Shown here piece after piece: positions 17,961-25,658 of a DNA stretch of 64,000 nucleotides. The DNA is from an uncultured Clostridia bacterium. GTDB lineage: Bacteria > Bacillota > Clostridia > Christensenellales > Borkfalkiaceae. The position numbers and the translations under genes are program-made. Below the pieces are notes generated by a model. That model was not told the origin of the DNA, did no database searches, and saw only the letters and a list, made by a program, of their open reading frames with translations. Every line of letters starts with the position of its first letter. Within the stretch, counting starts at the first letter, position 1. Location of the stretch: contig CAKQMB010000006.1 of assembly GCA_934254825.1 (NCBI GenBank), positions 62,001 to 126,000 of the forward strand. Reading direction: 5' to 3'.

Positions 17961-18853
17961 AAGAAGACTATAAAAACTGCAAGCTTAACAACATATATTT
18001 CAACGAAACCGAAAACGGAGTGACTTGTACCGTCGATCAGACGGGGGTCTGCGCGACGTACCCGTTGACCGAAGCCGTTTTCGAGCCGAAAGCAAAGGTT
18101 TTGCTTATGGATCTCGACGGAACGACGGTTAAATCCGAGGAATTCTGGATTTATCTTATACAGAAAACGATCCGTACGATTTCGAAAAATCCCGATTTTA
18201 CTTTTTCGGAAGAGGATATCCCTCACGTTTCGGGTTTTTCGACCGTGGAGCATCTTACTTATGCGATAAATAAGTATAATATTTTATGCGATGCGGCAAC
18301 CGCAAACGCGGCTTACCACGCTATCGCGGAAAGAGAACTTAACGAAATTTTAGAGGGCAGAGGCAACGTTTCGGCGTTCAGACCTCGCGAGGGACTTAAA
18401 GATTTTCTTTTGTCGGTCAAAGCCGAGGGGATAAAAATAGGACTTGTCACGAGCGGACTCGATTATAAAGCCGCGCCCGAAATAGTCTCCGTGTTCCGCC
18501 TGCTCGGTATGGGCGACCCGACTGAGTTTTACGACGCGATAATAACCGGCGGAAAACGCAAAATCAAAGGACAGTACGGCACTTTGGGCGAGCTTTCGTC
18601 CAAGCCGCACCCGTGGATTTACAGCGAGATCGGCATTATGCTCGGCGGAAACGATAAAAGCAGAATAGTTGCGTTGGAGGACTCGTCCTCGGGCGTTCTC
18701 GCCGCAAGGCTCGCGGGATATGCGACGATAGGTCTTTCGGACGGAAACATTTTAAAAAGCAACATGCAGTCTTTCTGTCTGGAAACGGCGGACTCTTTAA
18801 GCAGGGTCGAAAAAATCATAACGGGTAGCCGAGATGGATTTGAACCACATTAA
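17957..18853 (+). CDS. HAD-superfamily phosphatase or phosphomutase, 3' end formed by a repeat
   Basis: 298 residues with all HAD motifs: MDLDGT (nucleophile and acid Asp), LVTSG, a lysine in SSKPHP, and VALEDSSSG. The cap-domain arrangement resembles beta-phosphoglucomutase-like enzymes. About 45 extra residues precede the first motif. Coupling to the beta-mannosidase suggests action on a sugar phosphate from the same glycan. The last ~9 residues (GSRDGFEPH) and the stop are encoded by the left end of a MITE-like repeat, so the original C-terminus was replaced. The fold core looks intact, so activity may survive. Confidence 0.8.
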   Translation: MKEDYKNCKLNNIYFNETENGVTCTVDQTGVCATYPLTEAVFEPKAKVLLMDLDGTTVKSEEFWIYLIQKTIRTISKNPDFTFSEEDIPHVSGFSTVEHLTYAINKYNILCDAATANAAYHAIAERELNEILEGRGNVSAFRPREGLKDFLLSVKAEGIKIGLVTSGLDYKAAPEIVSVFRLLGMGDPTEFYDAIITGGKRKIKGQYGTLGELSSKPHPWIYSEIGIMLGGNDKSRIVALEDSSSGVLAARLAGYATIGLSDGNILKSNMQSFCLETADSLSRVEKIITGSRDGFEPH

Positions 18854-18941
18854 GTTTTAACGGCGCAAAATCAGCAAAATCTGAGTTAAACTCATTTATA
18901 ATACGGCAAGTATGATTGCGTTCGATCGCAATCAACTGTGG
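18826..18941. mobile_element. MITE-like element, family 1, truncated copy joined to a family 2 end
   Basis: It matches the first ~95 bp of the copies at 6.1 and 40.3 kb, then stops after TATGATTGCGTTCG and continues into CGCAATCAACTGTGG, a one-base variant of the family 2 right end. It overlaps the HAD gene stop and lies in the convergent gap before the VanW gene. Confidence 0.65.
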
Positions 18942-19024
18942 AAAAAAATCTCGTTCAAAGTTTCATTCGGGTGATCCGAGGAGATTTCGAACGGGATTTT
19001 GTTTTTTTACGGGAAAACGAAAAG

Positions 19025-20197
19025 TTATTCTTCTTTGTTGCCGACGAGCGTTATTCCGCGGAGAGGGGAGTATTCGTCGGTTACGAGGAGCTTTCTTTCG
19101 ATCAGTTTTTCGCCGAGATATTTTTCGATAACGCCCGCGCTTTTTATCCCTTTTTTGGGGTAAACCATCTGTCTCGTTTCGCCGGAAGAAAGTTCGCTCG
19201 TGTAAACAATTTCTTCGGGAAGCGGGTCTATAAGTTCGTTAACGAGCGAAATTCGCTTGTATCGGTAACAATTTTTCTCGCCGTAAACGCGTATCCGAAC
19301 GCGGTTTCCGTCCGCGTCGGCGACGATCAAAACGGGAGATCCGCTTTCGTTTACAAAGCGCAGATCGGCATAAGAAAAACTTACCATAGCGTCGAAAGAA
19401 GGCTCGACGTAAGAAACCGCCAAGCTATGGCGATGCCTTTCGGCGATCGTCATTCCCGAGAGGAGCGCGCAGTTATAAACGGTGGAAGAAACCTGACACA
19501 CGCCGCCGCCCACGCCCTCGGTAAATTTACCGTTTTCAATCACTTTTGCCGAGGAAAAACCTCTTTCTTCCGTTCTCTCGCCGACGGTCTCGTTAAACGA
19601 AAATTCTTCGCCTGTGCCGATTTCCGTGCCGCTTAAAAGTTTGCAGGCAAGCAGGATATTGCTTTTCCTCGCCGCGGCGGAAGCGGAATAAACCGTCGAA
19701 AATTCTCCTCTTTTGCAAAGATTTTTTTTGAGTTCGGACAGTGTGATATCGGGCTTTACCGTCACGAATTTGTCGGCTTTTATCACCCCTCCGCCGCTGT
19801 TTAAAATTTTATCGATTGACTTCAAAAGAGCTTGTTTATCGACTCCGAGCCCGACTTTTTCTTTTTTGAACTCGAACGGCTGTTCCCTTTCGGGGTGTAA
19901 AACATACGAGGCGTTCACGGGGAAAACGAGCGACGAAAAATAAATATCGTCGACAACTTCTTCGGCGTTTTTAAGATAATATTTTCCGCCCGAAATATCG
20001 ATTTCGGGGTAGTAATAATTAAAAGTTTTTCCGTTTGCTTCTATCGTAAGATTTATTTCGTTTTTTCGCAGGATCTCCGCCCGCGCGGAAAAGACCCCGC
20101 GCCCGAAAGATAAAGGCGAAAGAACCGCCGCATACGCGCATAAACACAATATAAAGCCCGCCGCGGCGCGGGTTATCCGCCCTGTGATGTTTTTCAT
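19025..20197 (-). CDS. VanW family protein
   Basis: About 390 residues. I start at the Met of MKNITGRITRAAAG, directly before a hydrophobic membrane segment, rather than 17 codons upstream; neither start has a good ribosome site. After the membrane anchor comes a poorly conserved extracellular region, then the VanW domain with its signature GGGVCQVSSTVYN and HSLAVSYV, and a beta-rich C-terminus. VanW proteins are common in Clostridia and are thought to act at the cell wall, though their reaction is unknown; no vancomycin resistance genes are nearby. It is convergent with the glycan locus and stands alone. Confidence 0.85.
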   Translation of the reverse strand: MKNITGRITRAAAGFILCLCAYAAVLSPLSFGRGVFSARAEILRKNEINLTIEANGKTFNYYYPEIDISGGKYYLKNAEEVVDDIYFSSLVFPVNASYVLHPEREQPFEFKKEKVGLGVDKQALLKSIDKILNSGGGVIKADKFVTVKPDITLSELKKNLCKRGEFSTVYSASAAARKSNILLACKLLSGTEIGTGEEFSFNETVGERTEERGFSSAKVIENGKFTEGVGGGVCQVSSTVYNCALLSGMTIAERHRHSLAVSYVEPSFDAMVSFSYADLRFVNESGSPVLIVADADGNRVRIRVYGEKNCYRYKRISLVNELIDPLPEEIVYTSELSSGETRQMVYPKKGIKSAGVIEKYLGEKLIERKLLVTDEYSPLRGITLVGNKEE

Positions 20198-20318
20198 AAA
20201 AAAAGAATGGGCAAAAAGAGCAAAAATATGTATTCGCAGTCGCCCCATATCGTTGACAAACGCTTTTTAAAGTACTATAATTAAAACGCTTGTTATAGAA
20301 CGATTTACGGGGAGAGAT

Positions 20319-21227
20319 ATGGAGAACGTAATCAATATTACGGGGCTTAAAAAAAGCTTCGGAGAAGTTAAAGCCGTAAACGATTTGTCCTTTAAAGTCA
20401 AAAAGGGCGAATTTTTTGCATTCCTGGGCGTGAACGGCGCGGGAAAATCGACGACGATATCCATAATGTGCGGTCTTACGAAAAAGGACGGCGGGAACGT
20501 TGAGATCTGCGGCAAAAACGCGGAGACGGATATCGAGGAGATTTCGGGCAGAATAGGCGTCGTGTTTCAGAATTCCGCGCTCGACGGAGTGCTTTCGGTT
20601 AAAGACAACCTCGTTTCGAGGGCGAGTCTTTACGGGATTTACGGCAAAGAAGCGATGAAACGCATAAACGAGCTTGCGGAAATTCTCGATTTCAAGGAAT
20701 TGCTTTCGAGAGACGTGGGCAAGCTTTCGGGCGGACAGAGACGTAAAATCGACGTCGCGCGCGCGATTTTGCATAAGCCCGAACTGCTCATTTTGGACGA
20801 ACCGACCACGGGACTCGACCCGCAGACGAGGAAAACGCTGTGGGGAGTTATCGACGCGCTCAGAAAACGGGATAAAATGACCGTTTTCCTCACCACGCAT
20901 TATATGGAAGAGGTTGCGGACGCGGATTATGTGGTTATTCTCGATTCGGGAAAAATTTCGGCGGAAGGCACGCCGCTCGAACTGAAAAACAAATACACGG
21001 GCGATTATATTACCGTTTATAACGCCGACGAAAAGGCGATCGCCGCGCTCGGAAAAAAATACGAAGTTATAAGGGACGCTTGCAGAATTTCGGTTAAGGA
21101 TACCGCGGAAGCGAGAGACCTCATAATCAAAAACCCCGATTTGTTTTCCGATTTCGAGATAACGAAAGGCAAGATGGACGACGTTTTCCTTGCCGTAACG
21201 GGTAAAAAACTTGCGGGGGAAAATTGA
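20319..21227 (+). CDS. ABC exporter ATPase (ABC-2 type)
   Basis: 302 residues. Walker A GVNGAGKSTT, signature KLSGGQRRKIDVARA and Walker B LLILDEPTTGLD are all intact, with a C-terminal extension typical of drug or antibiotic ABC-2 exporters. Energises the permease encoded immediately downstream. Upstream, a TTGACA-like box and TATAAT-like AT-rich sequence (20.25-20.29 kb) with GGGGAGA before the ATG suggest its own promoter. The substrate cannot be told from sequence. Confidence 0.9.
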   Translation: MENVINITGLKKSFGEVKAVNDLSFKVKKGEFFAFLGVNGAGKSTTISIMCGLTKKDGGNVEICGKNAETDIEEISGRIGVVFQNSALDGVLSVKDNLVSRASLYGIYGKEAMKRINELAEILDFKELLSRDVGKLSGGQRRKIDVARAILHKPELLILDEPTTGLDPQTRKTLWGVIDALRKRDKMTVFLTTHYMEEVADADYVVILDSGKISAEGTPLELKNKYTGDYITVYNADEKAIAALGKKYEVIRDACRISVKDTAEARDLIIKNPDLFSDFEITKGKMDDVFLAVTGKKLAGEN

Positions 21228-21228
21228 A

Positions 21229-22134
21229 ATGAAAACATTTTTAACGCTCACGAAAAGAAACGTAAAGCTGTTTTTTAAGGACAAGGGAATGTTTTTCTCG
21301 TCGCTCATCACGCCGATTATTCTTCTCGTTTTATACGCGACGTTTCTGGCAAAAGTTTACAGAGACGCGTTTGTTCAGAGCGCGGGCGATTTCGTCGTTC
21401 CCGAGAAAATCATCAACGGAATAGTCGCGGGGCAACTCGTTTCGTCGTTGCTTGCGGTAACGTGCATAACGGTCGCGTTCTGCTCCAATCTTCTGATGAT
21501 ACAGGATAAGGTCACGGGCGCAAGGAAGGATCTTCTCGTTTCGCCCGTCAAACCTCGGACGATCTCGCTTTCCTATTTTGCGGCGACGTTTTTATCGACG
21601 ATTATCGTAAACCTCGCGGCTGTCGCCGTCGGGTTCGGTTATATAGCCGTCCAGGGGTGGTACCTGACGTTTACCGACGTTTTGCTGCTTTTGTTCGACG
21701 TAATTCTTCTCACGCTTTTCGGAACCGCGCTTTCGTCGCTTGTAAACGTGTTTTTGTCGACGAACGGGCAGGCTTCGGCTGTCGGAACTATCGTTTCCGC
21801 AGGTTACGGCTTTTTATGCGGCGCATATATGCCGATCGAGTCCTTCCCCGATTATTTGAAAGGGATATTGATGTTTCTGCCGGGAACTTACGGAACCGCG
21901 CTTATAAGGAACCATTCGCTGTCGGGTTCGCTTAACGAAATGGCGAATATTCTTCCCGAAGAGCAGAGAAATTTCGTAATCACGAAAATGAGAGACGGGA
22001 TAGACTGCAACATTTACTTTTTCGGAAATAAAGTCGAAATATGGGTTATGTATCTCGTTCTCGCGCTTGCCGCGGTAGTGTGCGTGGGCGCGTACGTTGC
22101 GGTGAGCAGAATTCTTGCAAAAAAACACAAATAA
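21229..22134 (+). CDS. ABC-2 type exporter permease
   Basis: 301 residues starting at MKTFLTLTKRNVKLFF, with GGGGGA eight bases upstream; a TTG codon 18 bases earlier is possible but less likely. Six membrane segments, with the conserved ABC-2 region AYMPIESFPDYLKGILMFLP about two thirds along. Its ATG lies one base after the ATPase stop, so the two form one exporter. Confidence 0.9.
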   Translation: MKTFLTLTKRNVKLFFKDKGMFFSSLITPIILLVLYATFLAKVYRDAFVQSAGDFVVPEKIINGIVAGQLVSSLLAVTCITVAFCSNLLMIQDKVTGARKDLLVSPVKPRTISLSYFAATFLSTIIVNLAAVAVGFGYIAVQGWYLTFTDVLLLLFDVILLTLFGTALSSLVNVFLSTNGQASAVGTIVSAGYGFLCGAYMPIESFPDYLKGILMFLPGTYGTALIRNHSLSGSLNEMANILPEEQRNFVITKMRDGIDCNIYFFGNKVEIWVMYLVLALAAVVCVGAYVAVSRILAKKHK

Positions 22135-22149
22135 AACGAGGCGTTACGA

Positions 22150-22755
22150 ATGAAATCATTAGACGTAATACAAACGATATGTAAAATTTTAAAAATTCTG
22201 ACTATGATCGCTTTTGTTTGCTGCATAATCGGCGCGGCGACGAGCTTTGTCGGCGCGATCATTCTTTTCTGTATAAGGGAAGACTCGGCTTTATGGCAGG
22301 AGGCGATTAAACACTTCACCGAAACGCCTCCGGATCTTAATTATATGAGATGTAATTTGGTCGGGGCTGTCGTAACCTGCTCGATTTCGGCGATCATTAT
22401 GGGTTTTGCCAAGAGATTTTATGCCGACGAAATTGCCGCGGGTACTCCTTTCGACAGAACGATATGTAAAAAAATGCTCAAAGAGGGCATTTTGTATTTG
22501 TCGCTTTCCGTCGTTTCGGTCGTGGTTACCGCTATTGTGTACGCCTGCTTCGGCGTTTCGTACGAAGGAAGCAATTACAGCGGATTCGGAACGGGAATAA
22601 TGTTCGTTTTGTGCTGGATTATCTGCCGTTACGGCGCGGACGTCAAGGAAATCGCCGATAAAAACATAGCCGAAAGCAATTACGCGAATTATGTGAATTG
22701 TACCGATTGCCCGAAAGCGACTGCCGACGAAAAGGACGACGCGGCGGAAGAGTAA
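22150..22755 (+). CDS. Four-pass membrane protein, function unknown
   Basis: 201 residues, about four hydrophobic segments. The central text ADEIAAGTPFDRTICKKMLK is weakly reminiscent of DUF2975-type membrane proteins, and the acidic C-terminal tail is cytoplasmic-looking. It follows the ABC-2 permease by 15 bp and ends before a strong terminator, so it is probably the third gene of that operon. Confidence 0.7.
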   Translation: MKSLDVIQTICKILKILTMIAFVCCIIGAATSFVGAIILFCIREDSALWQEAIKHFTETPPDLNYMRCNLVGAVVTCSISAIIMGFAKRFYADEIAAGTPFDRTICKKMLKEGILYLSLSVVSVVVTAIVYACFGVSYEGSNYSGFGTGIMFVLCWIICRYGADVKEIADKNIAESNYANYVNCTDCPKATADEKDDAAEE

Positions 22756-22779
22756 TTAAAAATCTTAAATAATAAAATT

Positions 22780-22823
22780 CGCCCGCGCGGAAACGATTTT
22801 GCCGTTTCCGCGCGGGCGTTTTA
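22780..22823. terminator. Strong bidirectional terminator
   Basis: A 16-bp perfect GC-rich stem (CGCCCGCGCGGAAACG and its inverse) with flanking T and A runs, between convergent genes. Confidence 0.85.
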
Positions 22824-22854
22824 CTTAGCTTTTGCGTCGCGTTTGCGTAAAAGA

Positions 22855-23775
22855 TCAAAGCGTTTTTTCTTTTATGTACTTACCTTTCCGACAGGTTATC
22901 GTGCGGAAAGAGGAACGGCGGATTTTTAAAAGTTCGTCCATTTCGTCCGCGGCGTTTTCGTAATTGCCTTTGGTGTGGTGAACGAAAATATAATCGGCGT
23001 TTTTGATTTTCCCCGAAGCCTTTTTGCAAAACTCTCTTATCGGGGCGGAGAGCGCGAAAACCCAGATCGGCGAACATATCGTGACTTTTTCGAATTTCGT
23101 CAGATCGACGCTTATCGGTTCGATCGGCATTCCCCACCTGTGCATACCGTATCTGCCGCACCACCAGAATCCCGCGGTTCCGTCCGTTTTTTCGGTCGAT
23201 TTAACTTCGTAAACGAGCGCGCCCGTTCTGTTCGCTTCCTCGAAAGCCTTTTTCTTAACGTAACCGAGCCTCGAAAAATAAACGACGAGAAGCTTGGAAT
23301 TCGTTCCTATGTTCGGGTAATCGTTGATATCGACCTTGAAATCTTCCTGTTTTTTGAACACGCACGCCGCGTAACCCGTTGCCGCCTGTAAAAATCCGAA
23401 GATAAAATAAATGGTCGACATAAAGTTTAACGGGAACATATAAAACTGAATACATATCCACAGCATTAACGTAACGCCGAATATTCCGCCCGTTATAACT
23501 CCCGCTTTTTTCTTCATAAACAGAAGGGTTGCGGCGGTAAGATTGGTAAGTCCGTTCACGATCAGAAGCATAATGCCCGAAAACAGTAAATCCCGAAAAA
23601 GCACGTCCGCAAACGGGAGTTTCTGAAAATACGGGAGCATCGCGTCCATTCCCATCGCTTTTCCGCTCGGATCGACAAGCATGCCGACGGCTCCCGCGAC
23701 CGCGCCGATACCTATAAAAAGCGTCCAGAAAATGAGAATTTTCCTTGCGACGGCAAATCTCGATTTGTTTTTCAT
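22855..23775 (-). CDS. Membrane protein with C-terminal flavodoxin-like domain
   Basis: 306 residues. I start at MKNKSRF because AAGGA lies about 10 bases upstream; a Met eight codons earlier has no such site. Residues 1-130 contain four membrane segments. From about residue 155 a flavodoxin-type fold begins (LLVVYFSRLGYVKKKAFEEAN, a phosphate-loop position for FMN) and continues through ICSPIWVFALSAPIREFCK. Likely a membrane-tethered FMN electron-transfer protein. Two similar palindromes lie across its promoter, so it is probably controlled by a repressor not encoded nearby. Confidence 0.75.
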   Translation of the reverse strand: MKNKSRFAVARKILIFWTLFIGIGAVAGAVGMLVDPSGKAMGMDAMLPYFQKLPFADVLFRDLLFSGIMLLIVNGLTNLTAATLLFMKKKAGVITGGIFGVTLMLWICIQFYMFPLNFMSTIYFIFGFLQAATGYAACVFKKQEDFKVDINDYPNIGTNSKLLVVYFSRLGYVKKKAFEEANRTGALVYEVKSTEKTDGTAGFWWCGRYGMHRWGMPIEPISVDLTKFEKVTICSPIWVFALSAPIREFCKKASGKIKNADYIFVHHTKGNYENAADEMDELLKIRRSSFRTITCRKGKYIKEKTL

Positions 23776-23798
23776 TTTTTTAAGATCCTTTTTATGCA

Positions 23799-23885
23799 AG
23801 TGTTTTATTTCGCAGTAAACACTTTTTCTATAACGAATGTTTTACTTCGCGGTAAATGATACATTATTTTTTGCGTAAAGTCAAT
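23799..23885 (-). promoter_or_regulatory. Promoter with two operator-like palindromes
   Basis: On the minus strand, TTGACT (23885-23880) and TATCAT (23861-23856) are 18 bases apart. GTTTTACTTCGCGGTAAA overlaps the -10, and GTTTTATTTCGCAGTAAA lies just downstream, each inside a longer inverted repeat (AGTGTTT...AAACACT and AATGT...ACATT). The arrangement suggests a dimeric repressor of TetR type. Confidence 0.6.
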
Positions 23886-23917
23886 TATTTACAAGGTGAT
23901 TAACGAAAAAATCTTCG

Positions 23918-23933
23918 ATAATCGGCTTATAGA
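23918..23933 (-). repeat. Short dispersed repeat (GATAATCGACTTATAG), variant copy
   Basis: GATAATCGGCTTATAG, one mismatch. It lies in the gap between the flavodoxin-like and yugP genes and is not directly after a stop codon. Confidence 0.65.
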
Positions 23934-24008
23934 GGGGTTTTTAAAAATTTTACACAATTTTTATAATGTTTTAGGCAAAGTTATGATATAATACTTTCAA
24001 GGTAAATT

Positions 24009-24734
24009 ATGTTGTATTTTATTTATTATGCAAGTTTAATAATCGTTGTTCCGGGAATCGTCCTGTCGCTGATATGTCAGCTTATGGTAACGATCCGCTT
24101 CAACAAATATTCCAAAGTTCAGTCCGAGTCCTGCTGGAACGCCCACGAAATGAGCGATATGCTTTTGGAAAGACAGGGGATAAGGTCGGTCGAGATACGA
24201 AGAATAAGAGGTTCGCTCACCGATAACTACAACCCATCGAACGACGTTCTGAGTTTGTCCGAAAAGGTTTACGACGGAACGGATATCGCTTCTTTGGGAG
24301 TTGCCGCGCACGAATGCGGACACGCCGTTCAAAAGCATAGCGGTTCGTTTTTGCTTACGCTCAGATCGATTCTCGTTCCCGTAACGAATATCGGTTCGCG
24401 GCTTGCCGTTCCCGTGGCGATAATAGGCGTGTTTTTAACGTTCTGGGCGAGCGCGTCGCAGACGGGAGACGTTATCATAGCTATCGGCGTCGCGCTGTAT
24501 TCTTTGTCGACTCTTTTCGCGCTCGTTACCGTTCCCGTCGAAATAGACGCGTCGAGACGCGCTCTGAAAATGCTCGGCGAGTCGGGCGTTATGACGAGCG
24601 ACGAACTTAAAAAGACCAAAAAAGTTCTTTCGGCGGCGGCAATGACGTATATCGCCTCGCTTATCACGTCGTTTTTGTATCTTCTCAGATTTATCGCCAT
24701 TATCGCGATGTCGAGAAATCGCAGAAGAGATTAA
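24009..24734 (+). CDS. yugP: YugP-like membrane zinc metallopeptidase
   Basis: 241 residues with an N-terminal membrane segment, the zinc site VAAHECGHAVQKH (HExxH type) near residue 98, and further membrane helices. This is the arrangement of the YugP/Zn_peptidase_2 family, a widespread and little studied group. TATAAT lies about 20 bases upstream of the AAGGT ribosome site, and a hairpin terminator follows the stop, so it is a single-gene transcript. Confidence 0.85.
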   Translation: MLYFIYYASLIIVVPGIVLSLICQLMVTIRFNKYSKVQSESCWNAHEMSDMLLERQGIRSVEIRRIRGSLTDNYNPSNDVLSLSEKVYDGTDIASLGVAAHECGHAVQKHSGSFLLTLRSILVPVTNIGSRLAVPVAIIGVFLTFWASASQTGDVIIAIGVALYSLSTLFALVTVPVEIDASRRALKMLGESGVMTSDELKKTKKVLSAAAMTYIASLITSFLYLLRFIAIIAMSRNRRRD

Positions 24735-24757
24735 AATCAAAAAACGGAAAATTTTTA

Positions 24758-24787
24758 CCGAAGCTTTTATAGGCTTCGGTTTTTTTA
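24758..24787 (+). terminator. Terminator after yugP
   Basis: CCGAAGC...GCTTCGG stem followed by seven T. Confidence 0.85.
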
Positions 24788-24952
24788 TTGCGAAACGCAG
24801 TCGTTTAAAATCCCGACGAAAAGATTTATCGTTTTTTTAACAAAAGAAAGCGTGTTATTCACAAAACGGATATAGAATAAAAATACAAAATCATAATCGG
24901 AGAACGGGCAGACCGACTGCCCGGAACGGATTTTAAACCGAGGAGGAGCGTT

Positions 24953-25654
24953 ATGAGCTTTTTGACCCTTGAAAACGTAACTAAAATTTATAAAAGCGGA
25001 GAGATAGAGGTTCCCGCTCTCGGGGGCGTTTCGCTTGCGCTCGACGAGGGCGATTTCGCCGTTATTTTAGGAAGTTCGGGCGCGGGCAAAACCACGCTTT
25101 TGAACCTTCTCGGCGGAATGGACTCCGCAACGGGCGGGAGCATAGTTCTCGGCGGCAAAACGGTCACTTCGCTCGATAAAAAAGGCTTGTGCGAATATCG
25201 CAGAAACGACGTCGGGTTCGTGTTTCAGTTTTACAATTTAATGCCCAACTTAACCGCGCTCGAAAATGTGGAAATCGCCGTGGAAATCTGTAAAAATCAC
25301 CTTGCGCCCGAGGACGTTCTCCGTCAGGTGGGGCTTGAAAACAGGCTTATGAATTTCCCCTCGCAGCTTTCGGGCGGGGAACAGCAAAGGGTTTCTATCG
25401 CGAGGGCGATAGCCAAAAATCCGAAACTGCTTTTATGCGACGAGCCGACGGGCGCGCTCGATTACGTCACCGGCAAAAAAATTCTCAAATGCCTTTACGA
25501 CGTTTCGAAAAACAACGGAAAAACGGTCGTCGTCGTTACGCACAATCAGGCGATAAAGGATATCGCGGACAAGGTTTTCTATATCAAAAACGGAATAATC
25601 GAAAAAACGGTGGTAAATTCCGTTAAAAAGACGGTCGACGAGATAGAGTGGTGA
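24953..25654 (+). CDS. LolD/MacB-type ABC transporter ATPase
   Basis: 233 residues. Walker A GSSGAGKTTLLN, signature LSGGEQQRVSIARA, Walker B LLLCDEPTGALD. Partner of the FtsX-type permease four bases downstream. GAGGAGGAG gives a very strong ribosome site. A GC hairpin (CGGGCAG...CTGCCCG) lies in the leader just upstream. MacB/FtsX-like pairs of this kind in Bacillota usually move peptides or act on envelope targets by mechanotransmission; the substrate is unknown. Confidence 0.9.
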   Translation: MSFLTLENVTKIYKSGEIEVPALGGVSLALDEGDFAVILGSSGAGKTTLLNLLGGMDSATGGSIVLGGKTVTSLDKKGLCEYRRNDVGFVFQFYNLMPNLTALENVEIAVEICKNHLAPEDVLRQVGLENRLMNFPSQLSGGEQQRVSIARAIAKNPKLLLCDEPTGALDYVTGKKILKCLYDVSKNNGKTVVVVTHNQAIKDIADKVFYIKNGIIEKTVVNSVKKTVDEIEW

Positions 25655-25658
25655 GCCT

